From assembly GCF_017877355.1 (NCBI RefSeq), contig NZ_JAGIPR010000002.1, forward strand, positions 124,001 to 188,000: DNA of 64,000 nucleotides, read 5' to 3'. The translations under genes and the position numbers were made by a program. The DNA comes from Chryseobacterium jejuense (GTDB lineage Bacteria; Bacteroidota; Bacteroidia; Flavobacteriales; Weeksellaceae). Of this stretch, positions 17,045 through 26,166 are shown piece after piece; the first letter of the stretch is position 1, and each line of letters starts with the position of its first letter. The notes beneath the pieces were generated by a model that saw nothing but the letters and a program-made list of their open reading frames with translations, did no database searches and was not told the DNA's origin.

Positions 17045-17393
17045 TCTGTTTACTTTATTTAAATATAAAGAATATTTTTCCTCATGTCAGAGAAATTCCT
17101 ATTTAACACATATTTGTTGTTTTTTATCAATGCAAAATTGTACAAGGATTTTATTTTATCTCTTTATAGTTTGTTTTATTTATTTTTCATAGCTTAGTGA
17201 CATCGTAAGACAGTGATTTTATGCTAAATAAATATAGATAAATTTAAATAATTTAAGAAAAATCTTGACAAAATTTTGTATGTTACAGTTTTTTTTTAAA
17301 TTTAAACTCTGGATTTGTAATTTATTTGATTCATATGTAAATTGCTAAAAGACAGATCCAAACCCAAATAGTAAATCTCAAAATAATAATAAT
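17045..17393 (+). promoter_or_regulatory. AT-rich divergent spacer upstream of tssB
   Basis: No gene seen in 349 nt. It must contain the start signals of both the kinase-like gene (minus) and tssB-tssC (plus). On the minus strand TATATTTA, near 17065, is close to a -7 element. On the plus strand TTTATTTG, near 17325, resembles one for tssB. Neither is decisive. Confidence 0.35.
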
Positions 17394-17840
17394 ATGGCAA
17401 TGTTTAATTATGGTGTTGGCGGAAACGAGGTAAAAGTAGACGCTAATGAAGCTATTCAGGAAATACAGGAAAATAAATCACTGATAGTAAGCCAGCTTAC
17501 AACAGACGAATCTTATACCCCTGAAATTGTAACAGGATTAAAAACAGTGGAAGATGTGTTCAGACATTTTCAGCCTTCTGTAGCTGTACAGCACGAAACA
17601 GAAGATGGAGGAATGGTTGATGAAGAATTCCGTTTTCAAAATCTTGGAGACTTTACTCCTAAAAGCCTTACTCAGAAATCTGACTATCTTCAGCAGCTGA
17701 GCATGGAGCAGGAGCAGTACAACAAAATTGTACGTCAGTTGAAAACTAATAAAATTCTTCGTAATATGCTGGAGAACGACCAAACAAGAACGGCGTTCAT
17801 CGAAGTATTGAAAGAAGTAGCACAAGAACTTGAAAAATAA
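17394..17840 (+). CDS. tssB: TssB, T6SS contractile sheath small subunit
   Basis: 148 residues, the usual length for Bacteroidetes T6SSiii TssB. MAMFNYGVGGNEVKVDANEA opens the protein. The core VEDVFRHFQP, FRFQNLGDFTPKSLTQKSDYL and the C-terminal helix (KTNKILRNMLENDQTRTAFI) match the small sheath subunit, in which the FTP...L segment packs against TssC. It assembles in the cytoplasm with TssC into the sheath that propels the Hcp tube. tssC starts 20 nt downstream, the conserved order. Hcp, VgrG and effectors are encoded 22 kb away; the baseplate and membrane-complex genes are not in the window. Confidence 0.93.
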   Translation: MAMFNYGVGGNEVKVDANEAIQEIQENKSLIVSQLTTDESYTPEIVTGLKTVEDVFRHFQPSVAVQHETEDGGMVDEEFRFQNLGDFTPKSLTQKSDYLQQLSMEQEQYNKIVRQLKTNKILRNMLENDQTRTAFIEVLKEVAQELEK

Positions 17841-17860
17841 TTAAAGACTTACATTAAATC

Positions 17861-19228
17861 ATGGATAGCAAATTACAGGCGCAAGAAAGCCAGCAGCAGG
17901 GACAGCAGCAGCAGCAGCACTCAGGGCAACCGAAAGGCAACCCGCTTGCTGAGCTCAATAAAATGGGAGGTTTTGGCTTTGTTGAATCCGTTGTAGACGG
18001 TATCGCCAATATGAACCCAACTAGAAAAGCAAGGAAAGAAATTTTCCTTAACGATAATAATAAATCAGACGAAAGAAAAGAACTTCTTCAGAAGATCAAT
18101 CTTTGGGTAAGCCTTTTAGAAGGCAGCGAATCTGCAGATAAAATGGCTGATACGTGCAAAACTAAAGCACAACAGGCTGATCAGAACCTAAAGAAAAACC
18201 TAAAAAATACACTGGATGCCGTTCGTCTGTTGGAAACCAACTACAGAACTGTAGCTCAATTCTACAAAAATACAGAATTGGATAAAGTGGATAACGTAAG
18301 TATTGTTAATGCAAGCCTGGATCAGGTTTCAGACTTAGACAATCCTTTATTCATTGATGCCATTTCTGAAGAATTCAAAAATTACTACGACCGTTTAGAC
18401 CTTAGAGATAACTATTCAATCCTTGCTATCCCTGGATATTTAGGATCTAATAAAGTTATTGAAAAGTGGGCTAAAATCTGTAACGAGAACAAAGTAATGA
18501 TGGTTACAGACTTTGCGAACCTTGATAAGCCGGATGACGTAGTAGATTTATTCCATTCTGCAAACCTTACAGGTGGTGAACTTCACAGAAGTAACGTTAT
18601 CATGACATGTAACTGGCTGGTAGGACGTGGAAAAGCTGAAGAAGTAGGTGAAGAAGAAAATGTAGAACTTCCACCTTCCACTTCACTAGCAGGAAAAATC
18701 CATAAAACACTGATGTCTCAGGTAGCAGCAGGTAAAAAACATGGTAATATCAACGAAGTGGACGCTGTAAAATTCGAATTGAAGAAAAGTGAAATTTCTC
18801 AGTTGGAAAAAATGGGTCTTGTACCAATGGTTAACGAATATGGTAAAATTATGGCTTTCTCTGCAAAGACATTATTTACAGGAGACAACATCGGTCTTCA
18901 GACATATTCAGTAGTTCGTGTATTTGACTATGTAACTAAAGTATTACTGGACTTCCTAAACAGAAGAGCCTTCGAAAACTGGAATGCTAAAAACGAAGAC
19001 GATTTGAGAAGACAAATTGTAACGTTCCTTGACAATATCAAAGGACCGGACAAATTGATTGAGAAATTTAAGATCGTTCGTTTCGAACAGGATAGAGTAA
19101 ACAAAGACAGAGTGTGGCTTGATATCCGTATGACCCCTTATTTCCCTACAAAAAGTTTCGTAATTAAATTAGACGGACACAAAGGAGATGACGGTAACGA
19201 ATGGGATGCAGAATATGCTCAGGAATAA
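17861..19228 (+). CDS. tssC: TssC, T6SS contractile sheath large subunit (DUF5458 type)
   Basis: 455 residues. A Gln-rich disordered start (residues 3-25) precedes the sheath domain, which begins near NPLAELNKMGGFGFVESVVD. Later blocks include the NYSILAIPGYLGSN region, MMVTDFANLDKPDDV, FSAKTLFTGDNIGLQTYSVV and the C-terminal VWLDIRMTPYFPTKSFVIKL, all typical of the Bacteroidetes TssC form. It forms the sheath with TssB. The operon ends at a strong terminator directly after it, so in this genome the sheath genes form a two-gene unit. Confidence 0.94.
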   Translation: MDSKLQAQESQQQGQQQQQHSGQPKGNPLAELNKMGGFGFVESVVDGIANMNPTRKARKEIFLNDNNKSDERKELLQKINLWVSLLEGSESADKMADTCKTKAQQADQNLKKNLKNTLDAVRLLETNYRTVAQFYKNTELDKVDNVSIVNASLDQVSDLDNPLFIDAISEEFKNYYDRLDLRDNYSILAIPGYLGSNKVIEKWAKICNENKVMMVTDFANLDKPDDVVDLFHSANLTGGELHRSNVIMTCNWLVGRGKAEEVGEEENVELPPSTSLAGKIHKTLMSQVAAGKKHGNINEVDAVKFELKKSEISQLEKMGLVPMVNEYGKIMAFSAKTLFTGDNIGLQTYSVVRVFDYVTKVLLDFLNRRAFENWNAKNEDDLRRQIVTFLDNIKGPDKLIEKFKIVRFEQDRVNKDRVWLDIRMTPYFPTKSFVIKLDGHKGDDGNEWDAEYAQE

Positions 19229-19249
19229 TAACACCTTATTTTTAATAAT

Positions 19250-19281
19250 AAAAACCGATGCATTTTTTACATCGGTTTTTT
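19250..19281 (+). terminator. Terminator of the tssB-tssC operon
   Basis: AAAAACCGATG and CATCGGTTTTT pair around a 9-nt loop and a T-run follows. It lies 22 nt after the tssC stop codon. Confidence 0.85.
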
Positions 19282-19294
19282 TCTACCAATATCT

Positions 19295-19762
19295 ATGAAT
19301 ATTAAAATGAAAATTAAACTTACCATTGGCCTGCCTGTATTATTAATGGCTCTTTTAGTAAGCTGTGAAAAAAAATACCAAAGTCCGGGCCAGTACGAGG
19401 AAGACCTTTTTGCAGATGAACGTCAGGAAGGGAAGGCTTATATCATGGACGAAGAAGAGTGTTTCGATGGCAGTGAATTGGTCTTGGCAAGTTCAGAAGT
19501 AAAGCTTGCAGACAGTTCGAAAGGCCGTGGAAAAGCATTTTTTCTTTATAAGGTTAGCTCCGGAAGAATTTTGAAAACAGTAAGAGATTCCACATTGGAT
19601 ATGCCGATGATGTTTTTATCACCTCACAAGTTAAAGCTGAAAGAAGATTCCATGTACTTATACCTGAAAAAATTGGATGGATATCGTTTTATAGCCAAAG
19701 AAAGAAACCTGAAATATCAGTGGTTAAGGGGAGCTTCGGTATATTCAGTGAAGAAAAAATAA
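19295..19762 (+). CDS. Small lipoprotein of unknown function next to tssBC
   Basis: 155 residues with a lipoprotein signal (LLMALLVSC, Cys at about 24), then a charged mature part beginning EKKYQSPGQYEEDLF. No domain recognised. ATG at 19307 is an alternative start four codons in. It lies just 14 nt after the tssC terminator on the same strand. Bacteroidetes T6SSiii systems include a lipoprotein (TssQ), but I see no motif here that establishes identity, so the link rests on position only. Confidence 0.7.
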   Translation: MNIKMKIKLTIGLPVLLMALLVSCEKKYQSPGQYEEDLFADERQEGKAYIMDEEECFDGSELVLASSEVKLADSSKGRGKAFFLYKVSSGRILKTVRDSTLDMPMMFLSPHKLKLKEDSMYLYLKKLDGYRFIAKERNLKYQWLRGASVYSVKKK

Positions 19763-19770
19763 AATAAACC

Positions 19771-19778
19771 TATCTTTG
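19771..19778 (+). promoter_or_regulatory. -7 element upstream of mutY
   Basis: TATCTTTG is an exact TAnnTTTG match located 8 nt after the stop of the upstream lipoprotein gene and 66 nt before the mutY start. Confidence 0.55.
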
Positions 19779-19844
19779 TGGTCTTGAAATAATGCTCAGA
19801 GTAAAGAGATAAAAGTCTCTTCAAGGATTTAAACAGATTGGTTT

Positions 19845-20879
19845 TTGGAAAAGAATAATGCAGCCTCAGATTTTCTTCATATAGGAAACAGGCTTTTGGA
19901 ATGGTATAGAAATAATGCAAGAGATCTGCCTTTCAGACAGACAAAAGATCCTTATAAAATCTGGATCTGTGAAATTGTATTTCAGCAGACAAGAATCAAT
20001 CAGGGGCTTAATCATTATAATAATTTCATTAAAAGGTTTCCGGATGTAAAAACCTTGGCCGAAGCTGAGGAAAATGAAGTTTTGCTCTACTGGAAAGGCC
20101 TGGGGTATTATTCCAGAGCCATCAATATTCATAAAGCTGCCCAGCAAATTATGAATGATTATCATGGGGTATTTCCAAATCAGTATGATGAAATTTTAAA
20201 ACTGAAAGGAATTGGAAAGTATACAGCTGCAGCCATTTCAAGTATCTGTTTTGGAGGCAAGATCCCGGCGGTAGACGGAAATTTTTACCGGGTTCTCAGC
20301 CGTTTGTTTGCAGACGATTTTGATATTTCAAACTCAAGGGCATTCACCTATTTTTCAGAACTGGCGACTCTTGTAATGCCGGATAACGTTGGAGATTTCA
20401 ATCAGGCGATGATGGATATCGGTTCAGAGATCTGTAAACCCAAAAATCCATTGTGTGGAGAGTGTCCGATTAATGAAGACTGCCTTGCTTTTTCTCTTCA
20501 AAAAATAGCAAATTATCCTGTGAAAACAAAAAAAGTAAAGACTGAAGACCTTGCTTTAACCTATTATTTTGTTCACAGAAATGGAGAATTTCTAATCCGT
20601 CAGCGAAAAGATGACTTTATCTGGAAAAAATTATTTGAGTTCCCAATTTCTGTTTCTTCTGAAATGGAAACTTTTATTACAGGCTCGAAAACAGTTAACC
20701 ATAAACTGACACACAAGAATTTAAGCATTGAAATATTTAAGGTTGAGGTAACTTCAGAAGAGATATGGAATCGTTTTGTTGCTGAAAATCAATACCAGAT
20801 TACGGATGTTGAAGGTTCTCACGAAAAATCCTTTCCGAAGCCTTTGGAAAATTACATTCAAAACTCATTGAAAGACTGA
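19845..20879 (+). CDS. mutY: MutY, A/G-specific adenine glycosylase
   Basis: 344 residues from a TTG start; there is no in-frame ATG near the conserved beginning. The protein removes adenine mispaired with 8-oxoguanine. The glycosylase domain (about 10-225) has WICEIVFQQTRI with the catalytic Glu, helix-hairpin-helix LKGIGKYTAAAI, catalytic Asp in VDGNFYRVLSR (usually VDGNV.RVLSR), and the [4Fe-4S] cluster motif C-x6-C-x2-C-x5-C (CKPKNPLCGECPINEDC). The C-terminal NUDIX-like domain (about 230-340) reads 8-oxoG. In flavobacteria mutY commonly lies near gldD, as here, 44 nt upstream. Confidence 0.95.
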   Translation: MEKNNAASDFLHIGNRLLEWYRNNARDLPFRQTKDPYKIWICEIVFQQTRINQGLNHYNNFIKRFPDVKTLAEAEENEVLLYWKGLGYYSRAINIHKAAQQIMNDYHGVFPNQYDEILKLKGIGKYTAAAISSICFGGKIPAVDGNFYRVLSRLFADDFDISNSRAFTYFSELATLVMPDNVGDFNQAMMDIGSEICKPKNPLCGECPINEDCLAFSLQKIANYPVKTKKVKTEDLALTYYFVHRNGEFLIRQRKDDFIWKKLFEFPISVSSEMETFITGSKTVNHKLTHKNLSIEIFKVEVTSEEIWNRFVAENQYQITDVEGSHEKSFPKPLENYIQNSLKD

Positions 20880-20911
20880 AATTTGTCTTCCGAAATCTGA
20901 AATCTAATTTG

Positions 20912-20919
20912 TACTTTTG
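20912..20919 (+). promoter_or_regulatory. -7 element almost touching the gldD start
   Basis: TACTTTTG is an exact TAnnTTTG match, only 4 nt before the gldD ATG at 20924. If transcription starts the usual few bases downstream, the mRNA would have little or no leader. Confidence 0.5.
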
Positions 20920-20923
20920 CAAA

Positions 20924-21481
20924 ATGATTAAAAAAGTCATTTTTATTTTTGTATCACTGCTTTTAATTTCCTGTGGAAAAGATCCGGTTCCGAAACCGTA
21001 CGGAGAACTGCGTCTGGAATACCCGGCACCGAAATACCAGAAGTTTGAAAACAACTGTGCTTATACTTTCGAGTATTCGGATTTTGCCAATATTACAGCA
21101 GCGAAAAAACCTTGTTGGTATTATCTGAACTATCCGAAGATGAAGGCAAAGGTTTTCGTAACCTATTATCCGATACAGAATGACTTTGCTCAACACATCA
21201 AGGAAGCCGAAAAAATGGTGTACGAACATACCATCAAAGCCAGTTCCATAGACACGAAATCCTTTGAATATCCTGAAAAAAAGGTATACGGAAATTTCTA
21301 TGAACTGAAAGGACAGAGTGCTTCCAATCTTCAATTTTACATTACAGACAGTACGAAACACTTCGTAACTGCTTACTTATACTTTAATACGAGACCGAAA
21401 CCGGACTCTCTGGCTCCTGCAGTAAACTATATCAAAAACGATATGAAACACATGCTGGACTCTTTTGAATGGAAAAAATAA
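20924..21481 (+). CDS. gldD: GldD, gliding motility lipoprotein
   Basis: 185 residues with a lipoprotein signal (VSLLLISCGKDP, Cys at 17). The mature part opens PKPYGELRLEYPAPKYQKF, the GldD signature, and has FEYSDFANI, PCWYYLNYPKMKAKVFVTYY and YVKN-like C-terminal helix VNYIKNDMKHMLDSFEWKK. GldD is required for gliding in Flavobacterium johnsoniae and is conserved with the type IX secretion system. Many Chryseobacterium keep it without visible gliding. The start at 20924 is fixed by the signal peptide; an in-frame extension to 20909 would include the promoter element. Confidence 0.94.
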   Translation: MIKKVIFIFVSLLLISCGKDPVPKPYGELRLEYPAPKYQKFENNCAYTFEYSDFANITAAKKPCWYYLNYPKMKAKVFVTYYPIQNDFAQHIKEAEKMVYEHTIKASSIDTKSFEYPEKKVYGNFYELKGQSASNLQFYITDSTKHFVTAYLYFNTRPKPDSLAPAVNYIKNDMKHMLDSFEWKK

Positions 21482-21508
21482 TTACTTTTAATATACATTG
21501 AAAAATAT

Positions 21509-22432
21509 ATGAAACTTTTAGTTGTAGGAAGTGTTGCATTTGATGCAATTGAAACACCATTTGGTAAAACGGACAAAATTTTAGGCGGAGCTGCTACTTA
21601 TATTGGGATCACTTCATCTATTTTAGGCGTTAAATCCGGTATTGTTTCTGTAGTAGGAGGAGACTTTCCACAGGAACACCTTGATATGTTTACAAAGAGA
21701 GAAATAAATATCGAAGGAATTGAAATTGTAAAAGAAGGAAAAACATTCTTCTGGTCAGGAAAATATCATAATGATTTGAATACCAGAGATACTTTGGCTA
21801 CAGAAGTAAACGTATTGGAGAATTTCGATCCTAAAATCCCTGATTCAATGCAGGATGCCGAAATTTTATTACTTGGAAATCTACACCCTGGAGTTCAGTT
21901 ATCCGTATTGGAAAAAATGAACAACCGTCCTAAACTTGTTATCCTTGATACCATGAACTTCTGGATGGATTGTGCATTAGATATTCTGATGGATATGATT
22001 GCTAAAACAGATGTAATTACCATTAATGACGAAGAAGCAAGACAACTTTCTGGAGAATATTCTTTAGTGAAAGCTGCTAAAAAGATCCACACAATGGGAC
22101 CTGAATATGTTATCATCAAAAAGGGAGAGCACGGAGCTTTACTTTTCCATGACAATAAAGTATTTGCAATCCCTGCACTTCCATTAGAAGATGTTTTCGA
22201 TCCAACAGGAGCCGGAGATACTTTCGCAGGAGGTTTTGCTGCTTACCTTGCTAAAAAAGAAAAAATTGATTTCGAAACCATGAAATCTGCATTAATCGTA
22301 GGATCTGCTATGGCATCATTCACTGTAGAAAAATTCGGAACAGAAAGAATTCAGGAAGTAAATGAGTCAGATATGTTCAGCAGATTGAGACAATTTAAAG
22401 AATTGACGACATTTGATGTTGAACTGCAGTAA
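21509..22432 (+). CDS. PfkB/ribokinase family sugar or nucleoside kinase
   Basis: 307 residues, a cytoplasmic single-domain kinase. N-terminal substrate loop GGAATYIG near residue 30, then FFWSGKYHNDLNTRDT (lid). The C-terminal signature DPTGAGDTFAGGFAAYL contains the anion hole GAGD and the catalytic Asp. The ribokinase family phosphorylates sugars or nucleosides with ATP. The substrate cannot be told from the sequence. It follows gldD by 27 nt on the same strand and may be co-transcribed. Confidence 0.9.
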   Translation: MKLLVVGSVAFDAIETPFGKTDKILGGAATYIGITSSILGVKSGIVSVVGGDFPQEHLDMFTKREINIEGIEIVKEGKTFFWSGKYHNDLNTRDTLATEVNVLENFDPKIPDSMQDAEILLLGNLHPGVQLSVLEKMNNRPKLVILDTMNFWMDCALDILMDMIAKTDVITINDEEARQLSGEYSLVKAAKKIHTMGPEYVIIKKGEHGALLFHDNKVFAIPALPLEDVFDPTGAGDTFAGGFAAYLAKKEKIDFETMKSALIVGSAMASFTVEKFGTERIQEVNESDMFSRLRQFKELTTFDVELQ

Positions 22433-22467
22433 ATAAGTCTTTTTAAGAAATATTTATAATAAAAAAT

Positions 22468-22498
22468 TGAGTGAAATTCGTTAAGAATTCTAAATTTG
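22468..22498 (+). promoter_or_regulatory. Promoter of the SurA-like gene (-33 and -7)
   Basis: TAAATTTG (22491-22498) is an exact -7 element. TTG at 22468-22470, 20 nt upstream, fits the -33 element. The start codon lies 20 nt downstream. Confidence 0.6.
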
Positions 22499-22518
22499 CA
22501 ACTTGTTAAAATAGTAAA

Positions 22519-23886
22519 ATGACAAATAAACTAAAAATCACTTATCTTCTTGGGATTTTCATCATGATATTTTCATCCAATATGATGAATGCCCAGCTAA
22601 AACCGGGAGATTTAGTGGATGGTATTGCTGCTGTAATCGGAAATGAAATTGTTTTGGAATCAGATGTTACGGAGCAGATGAATTATGGGAAACAGCAGGG
22701 AGCTAATAACACAGATAAATGTGAGTTCCTTGAAAGCCTTATCAACAACAAACTTCTTGTATACGAAGCAAAAAAAGATACACTAATTGAAAACCGTTCT
22801 GCTGCAATCAAAGAGCAGGCTAATCAAAAATACCGTCAGTTGCTTTCTCAATTTCCGGATGAAAAAACATTATTAGCTGCTTATAAGTTCAGAAATTCTT
22901 ATGAAATGAAAAACGCTATCGAGAAAATCGATACGGATCAATATTACGGACAGGCGAAATACCAGAGAATTACTGAGAAAGCAGATGTTACGCCTAACGA
23001 GGTTACTGACTTTTATAATATGTATAAAATGCAGTTGCCACAGGTAAAAGATGAAGTTACTTTAGCTCAGATTATGATGTATCCTACCTTAACGGAGGCT
23101 CATAAACAGGATCTTATCAACAGACTGAAAAAAATTAAGAAGGATATTCTTGGTGGAGAAACTTTTGAAAGCCAGGCAAGAATCTACTCTGAAGATGAAG
23201 GTTCCGCTTCCAATGGGGGATTATATAAAAACATCAATAAAGGACAGATGGTGAAGCCGTTTGAAGCTGCAGCATTAAACCTTCAGGAAAACGAAATTTC
23301 AGACCCTATTGAATCTGAATTCGGATACCACATCATTCAGTTACTGAAAAGATCAGGAAAAGTATATGATGCAAGACACATTCTTTTGAAAGCTACTCCT
23401 ACTGATGAAGAAATGAAAACAGCAAAAGCAAAATTAGACAGCATCAGAGGTTTAATTATAGACGGAAAGATGACGTTTAAAGATGCAGCGTTCAAGTTTT
23501 CAGATGATAAAAAAACCAAGTTCAATGCAGGTGTAATTCCTGGTGGAGACGGTTCTGATAAAATTGAAAGAGAAAGTATCCCTGGAACTATCAGCTACGA
23601 ATTGGCAGGTTTGAATAAAGGAGATGTTACCACTGCTTTTGAAGATGAAGATAACAGAAGAAAAGCGGTGAAAATCATTAAATTGGAAGATGTTATTCCT
23701 GCACACCAGATCACTCTTGAAACAGACTTTAGCCGAATCAAGCAGATGGCTCTTAATAAAAAGAAAAACGAAATGGTTGAGAAATTTGTCAACTCCAAGT
23801 TACCAAATACTTTCATCTCCATTGACGGACGTTACGATAGCTGTAACTTCAAATCCAACTGGAAGAAAGAATCAATCAAAAAATAA
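22519..23886 (+). CDS. SurA-like periplasmic peptidyl-prolyl isomerase
   Basis: 455 residues with a signal peptide (to about 25, ending MMNAQ). The N-terminal SurA-type chaperone segment starts VDGIAAVIGNEIVLESDVTE, with a helical region to about 165. Two parvulin (PpiC) domains follow: about 175-280 (KDEVTLAQIMMYP, GSASNGGLYKNI, EFGYHIIQLL) and 285-395 (VYDARHILLKATP, GVIPGGDGSDKI). SurA chaperones outer-membrane proteins across the periplasm. The length and two-parvulin layout match the Bacteroidetes SurA form, although orthology to E. coli SurA is not proven. Confidence 0.9.
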   Translation: MTNKLKITYLLGIFIMIFSSNMMNAQLKPGDLVDGIAAVIGNEIVLESDVTEQMNYGKQQGANNTDKCEFLESLINNKLLVYEAKKDTLIENRSAAIKEQANQKYRQLLSQFPDEKTLLAAYKFRNSYEMKNAIEKIDTDQYYGQAKYQRITEKADVTPNEVTDFYNMYKMQLPQVKDEVTLAQIMMYPTLTEAHKQDLINRLKKIKKDILGGETFESQARIYSEDEGSASNGGLYKNINKGQMVKPFEAAALNLQENEISDPIESEFGYHIIQLLKRSGKVYDARHILLKATPTDEEMKTAKAKLDSIRGLIIDGKMTFKDAAFKFSDDKKTKFNAGVIPGGDGSDKIERESIPGTISYELAGLNKGDVTTAFEDEDNRRKAVKIIKLEDVIPAHQITLETDFSRIKQMALNKKKNEMVEKFVNSKLPNTFISIDGRYDSCNFKSNWKKESIKK

Positions 23887-23890
23887 AATC

Positions 23891-23922
23891 AAAACCTTCA
23901 GAATTTCTGAAGGTTTTTTTGT
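23891..23922 (+). terminator. Terminator of the SurA-like gene
   Basis: AAAACCTTCAGA and TCTGAAGGTTTT pair perfectly around a 3-nt loop, followed by a T-run; just after the stop codon. Confidence 0.85.
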
Positions 23923-23974
23923 ATCCGAAAATAATTAAAGGAGGTCTTCCATTTATCAAGTAGAAGATTTGTTT

Positions 23975-24002
23975 TGTCATTCTGACGAAGGACGAATCTC
24001 TG
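23975..24002. repeat. Half-copy of the TGTCATTCTGA intergenic repeat
   Basis: TGTCATTCTGACGAAGGACGAATCT matches the left arm of the repeat at 30497-30598. The rest of the 23923-24281 spacer shows no gene or other structure. Confidence 0.5.
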
Positions 24003-24281
24003 TATATCTATTCAAAAATAATAGGTTGGATTTCTGAAGTGAAAAATAACAATACTCAAGATTATATGTAATCTTATCATTCCATAGGAATCTAAACAAC
24101 GCATCTTACAAGCATACATAATGAATTTTAAAAGAACTTAAATGCATAAAGTCTGAAGTTTAATGTCTATAAACTATTACACAATTTTTATGATTTTTAT
24201 AGTTGAACATCATAGATTATTTTCCAAATATTTCAGTCTTAAATTATTCTCGTAAAACCTTTGTTTTTAGTATTTTTACGC

Positions 24282-25271
24282 ATGAGCAATTTTATAGATT
24301 TCAACGCAGCAAAAAAATTACATGATATGCAGGCCAGTCAAAATAGAATTTCAGAACTTTTTAATATCAAATATCCCATTATCCAGGCAGGCATGATCTG
24401 GCATTCCGGATGGAAGCTGGCATCAGCTGTTTCCAACTGTGGTGGATTAGGATTAATAGGAGCAGGAAGTATGTATCCTGATATCCTTAGAGAGAACATT
24501 CAGAAGTGCAAACAGGCCACTGATAAGCCTTTTGGGGTGAATGTTCCTATGCTGTATCCCAATATTGAAGAAATCATTCAGATTATTCTGGAAGAAGGAG
24601 TGAAAATTGTATTTACTTCAGCCGGAAATCCGAAAACATATACAGAAACCTTACAAAAAGAAGGTTTAAAAGTAGCTCACGTAGTTTCCTCTACCAAATT
24701 TGCCATAAAGTGTGAAGAAGCAGGAGTAGATGCAGTGGTTGCTGAAGGATTTGAAGCCGGAGGTCACAACGGAAGAGATGAAACCACAACCTTCTGCCTT
24801 ATTCCAAATGTAAAAAAACATATTTCCAAACCATTAATTGCAGCTGGAGGAATTGCTTTAGGTTCTCAGATGAAAGCAGCAATGATTCTTGGAGCAGACG
24901 GAGTACAGATAGGTTCCCGTTTTGCCGCTACTACAGAAGCAAGTGCTCATGAAAACTGGAAAAAGAAAATCACAGAACTTCAGGAAGGTGACACTCATCT
25001 TACATTAAAAGAATTAGCTCCTGTAAGAATGGTTAAAAATAAATTCTTCAGCGAACTGGAAGATATTTACCAGGCTGGAAGAAACAAAGAGGCCCTTATT
25101 GCATCATTAGGAAGAGCAAGAGCAAAACGTGGAATGTTTGAAGGTGATATGGAAGACGGTGAACTTGAAATAGGGCAGGTTTCAGCCTTAATTGATAACA
25201 TCCTTCCGGTAGAAACCGTCTTTAATCATTTGCTGAAAGAATTTGAGGAAACAAAAATGCCTTCTTTTTAA
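24282..25271 (+). CDS. Nitronate monooxygenase family flavoprotein
   Basis: 329 residues from ATG 24282. A TIM-barrel FMN enzyme of the 2-nitropropane dioxygenase/NMO family (also similar to enoyl-ACP reductase FabK): NIKYPIIQAGMIWHSG opens the barrel; VFTSAGNPKTY, VVAEGFEAGGHNGRDE (the conserved GGHNG with a candidate catalytic His) and LIAAGGIALGSQM, GADGVQIGSRFAAT bind FMN. Expected to oxidise alkyl nitronates, although FabK-like activity cannot be excluded. The next gene starts 37 nt later. Confidence 0.88.
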   Translation: MSNFIDFNAAKKLHDMQASQNRISELFNIKYPIIQAGMIWHSGWKLASAVSNCGGLGLIGAGSMYPDILRENIQKCKQATDKPFGVNVPMLYPNIEEIIQIILEEGVKIVFTSAGNPKTYTETLQKEGLKVAHVVSSTKFAIKCEEAGVDAVVAEGFEAGGHNGRDETTTFCLIPNVKKHISKPLIAAGGIALGSQMKAAMILGADGVQIGSRFAATTEASAHENWKKKITELQEGDTHLTLKELAPVRMVKNKFFSELEDIYQAGRNKEALIASLGRARAKRGMFEGDMEDGELEIGQVSALIDNILPVETVFNHLLKEFEETKMPSF

Positions 25272-25295
25272 AAAATTGGGAGAGATAGACACTAT

Positions 25296-25303
25296 TATAT
25301 TTG
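25296..25303 (+). promoter_or_regulatory. -7 element close to the hydrolase start
   Basis: TATATTTG, an exact TAnnTTTG match, lies 5 nt before the ATG at 25309, like the arrangement at gldD. Confidence 0.45.
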
Positions 25304-25308
25304 AATTG

Positions 25309-26079
25309 ATGGAGGAAAGAATCATTGATGTAAAAGGGAAAAAACTATACACAGAATATTATCATTCATTTGAAGGTAAGCCAACTATTGTTTTTTTGCA
25401 CGATTCGCTAGGATCTGTACAACTTTGGAGAGACTTTCCTGCGAAATTATCACAATCCACACAATGCAACGTTCTTGTTTATGATCGTTTAGGATATGGA
25501 AAATCTCATCCGATGCCTACTCATGTAAGACCGGTAAATTACATGGAATTGGAAGCTGATCTCTTAAATGAGTTGTTAGTGGAACTCAATATTGAGAATG
25601 CTATTTTGTTTGGACACAGTGACGGAGGAACCATTGCTTTAATCACGGCAGCAAAATATCAGGAAAGAGTAGAAGCTGTTATTTGTGAAGCTGGACATAT
25701 CTTTGTGGAAGAAGTAACTTTAAAAGGTGTTTATGATGTCTGGGAAGCTTATAAAACCACTAATCTGCCGGAACGTCTGCATAAATATCATGGTGATAAA
25801 GTCGAGACATTATTCAGAGCCTGGACAGAAACCTGGACCCGTGACGATTACAGAACCTGGAATGTAGAATATCTTTTAAAGGATATTAGCTGTCCGCTTC
25901 TGTTCATTCAGGGAGAAGCCGATGAATATGGTACTCTGGATCAACTGGAGAAAACAGTTTCTCAGGTAAGTGGCAATGCGGAAAAATATATTATTCCGGA
26001 AGTCGGGCATACACCACACAAAGAAATTCCGGACTTGGTTTTGGAAAAAGCTGTGGAGTTTATCCGTAATAATTCTTAA
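25309..26079 (+). CDS. Alpha/beta hydrolase
   Basis: 256 residues from ATG 25309; an upstream in-frame extension overlaps the previous gene and lacks family similarity. It has the oxyanion region VFLHDSLGSVQLW, nucleophile elbow GHSDGG (Ser), acid in GEADEYG and final His in VGHTPH. Cytoplasmic; a typical 250-residue hydrolase with a lid region around WEAYKTTNLPERLHKYHG. The substrate is unknown. Confidence 0.9.
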   Translation: MEERIIDVKGKKLYTEYYHSFEGKPTIVFLHDSLGSVQLWRDFPAKLSQSTQCNVLVYDRLGYGKSHPMPTHVRPVNYMELEADLLNELLVELNIENAILFGHSDGGTIALITAAKYQERVEAVICEAGHIFVEEVTLKGVYDVWEAYKTTNLPERLHKYHGDKVETLFRAWTETWTRDDYRTWNVEYLLKDISCPLLFIQGEADEYGTLDQLEKTVSQVSGNAEKYIIPEVGHTPHKEIPDLVLEKAVEFIRNNS

Positions 26080-26109
26080 GCCGAAAAGACTTAACGAAAT
26101 AAAAATAGG

Positions 26110-26138
26110 AAGCTATCTCACTTTGAGGTAGCTTTTTT
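26110..26138 (+). terminator. Terminator of the hydrolase gene
   Basis: AAGCTATCTC and GAGGTAGCTT pair around ACTTT, followed by TTTTTT. Confidence 0.8.
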
Positions 26139-26166
26139 AGGTATAAATGCATAATAAAACTTAATA

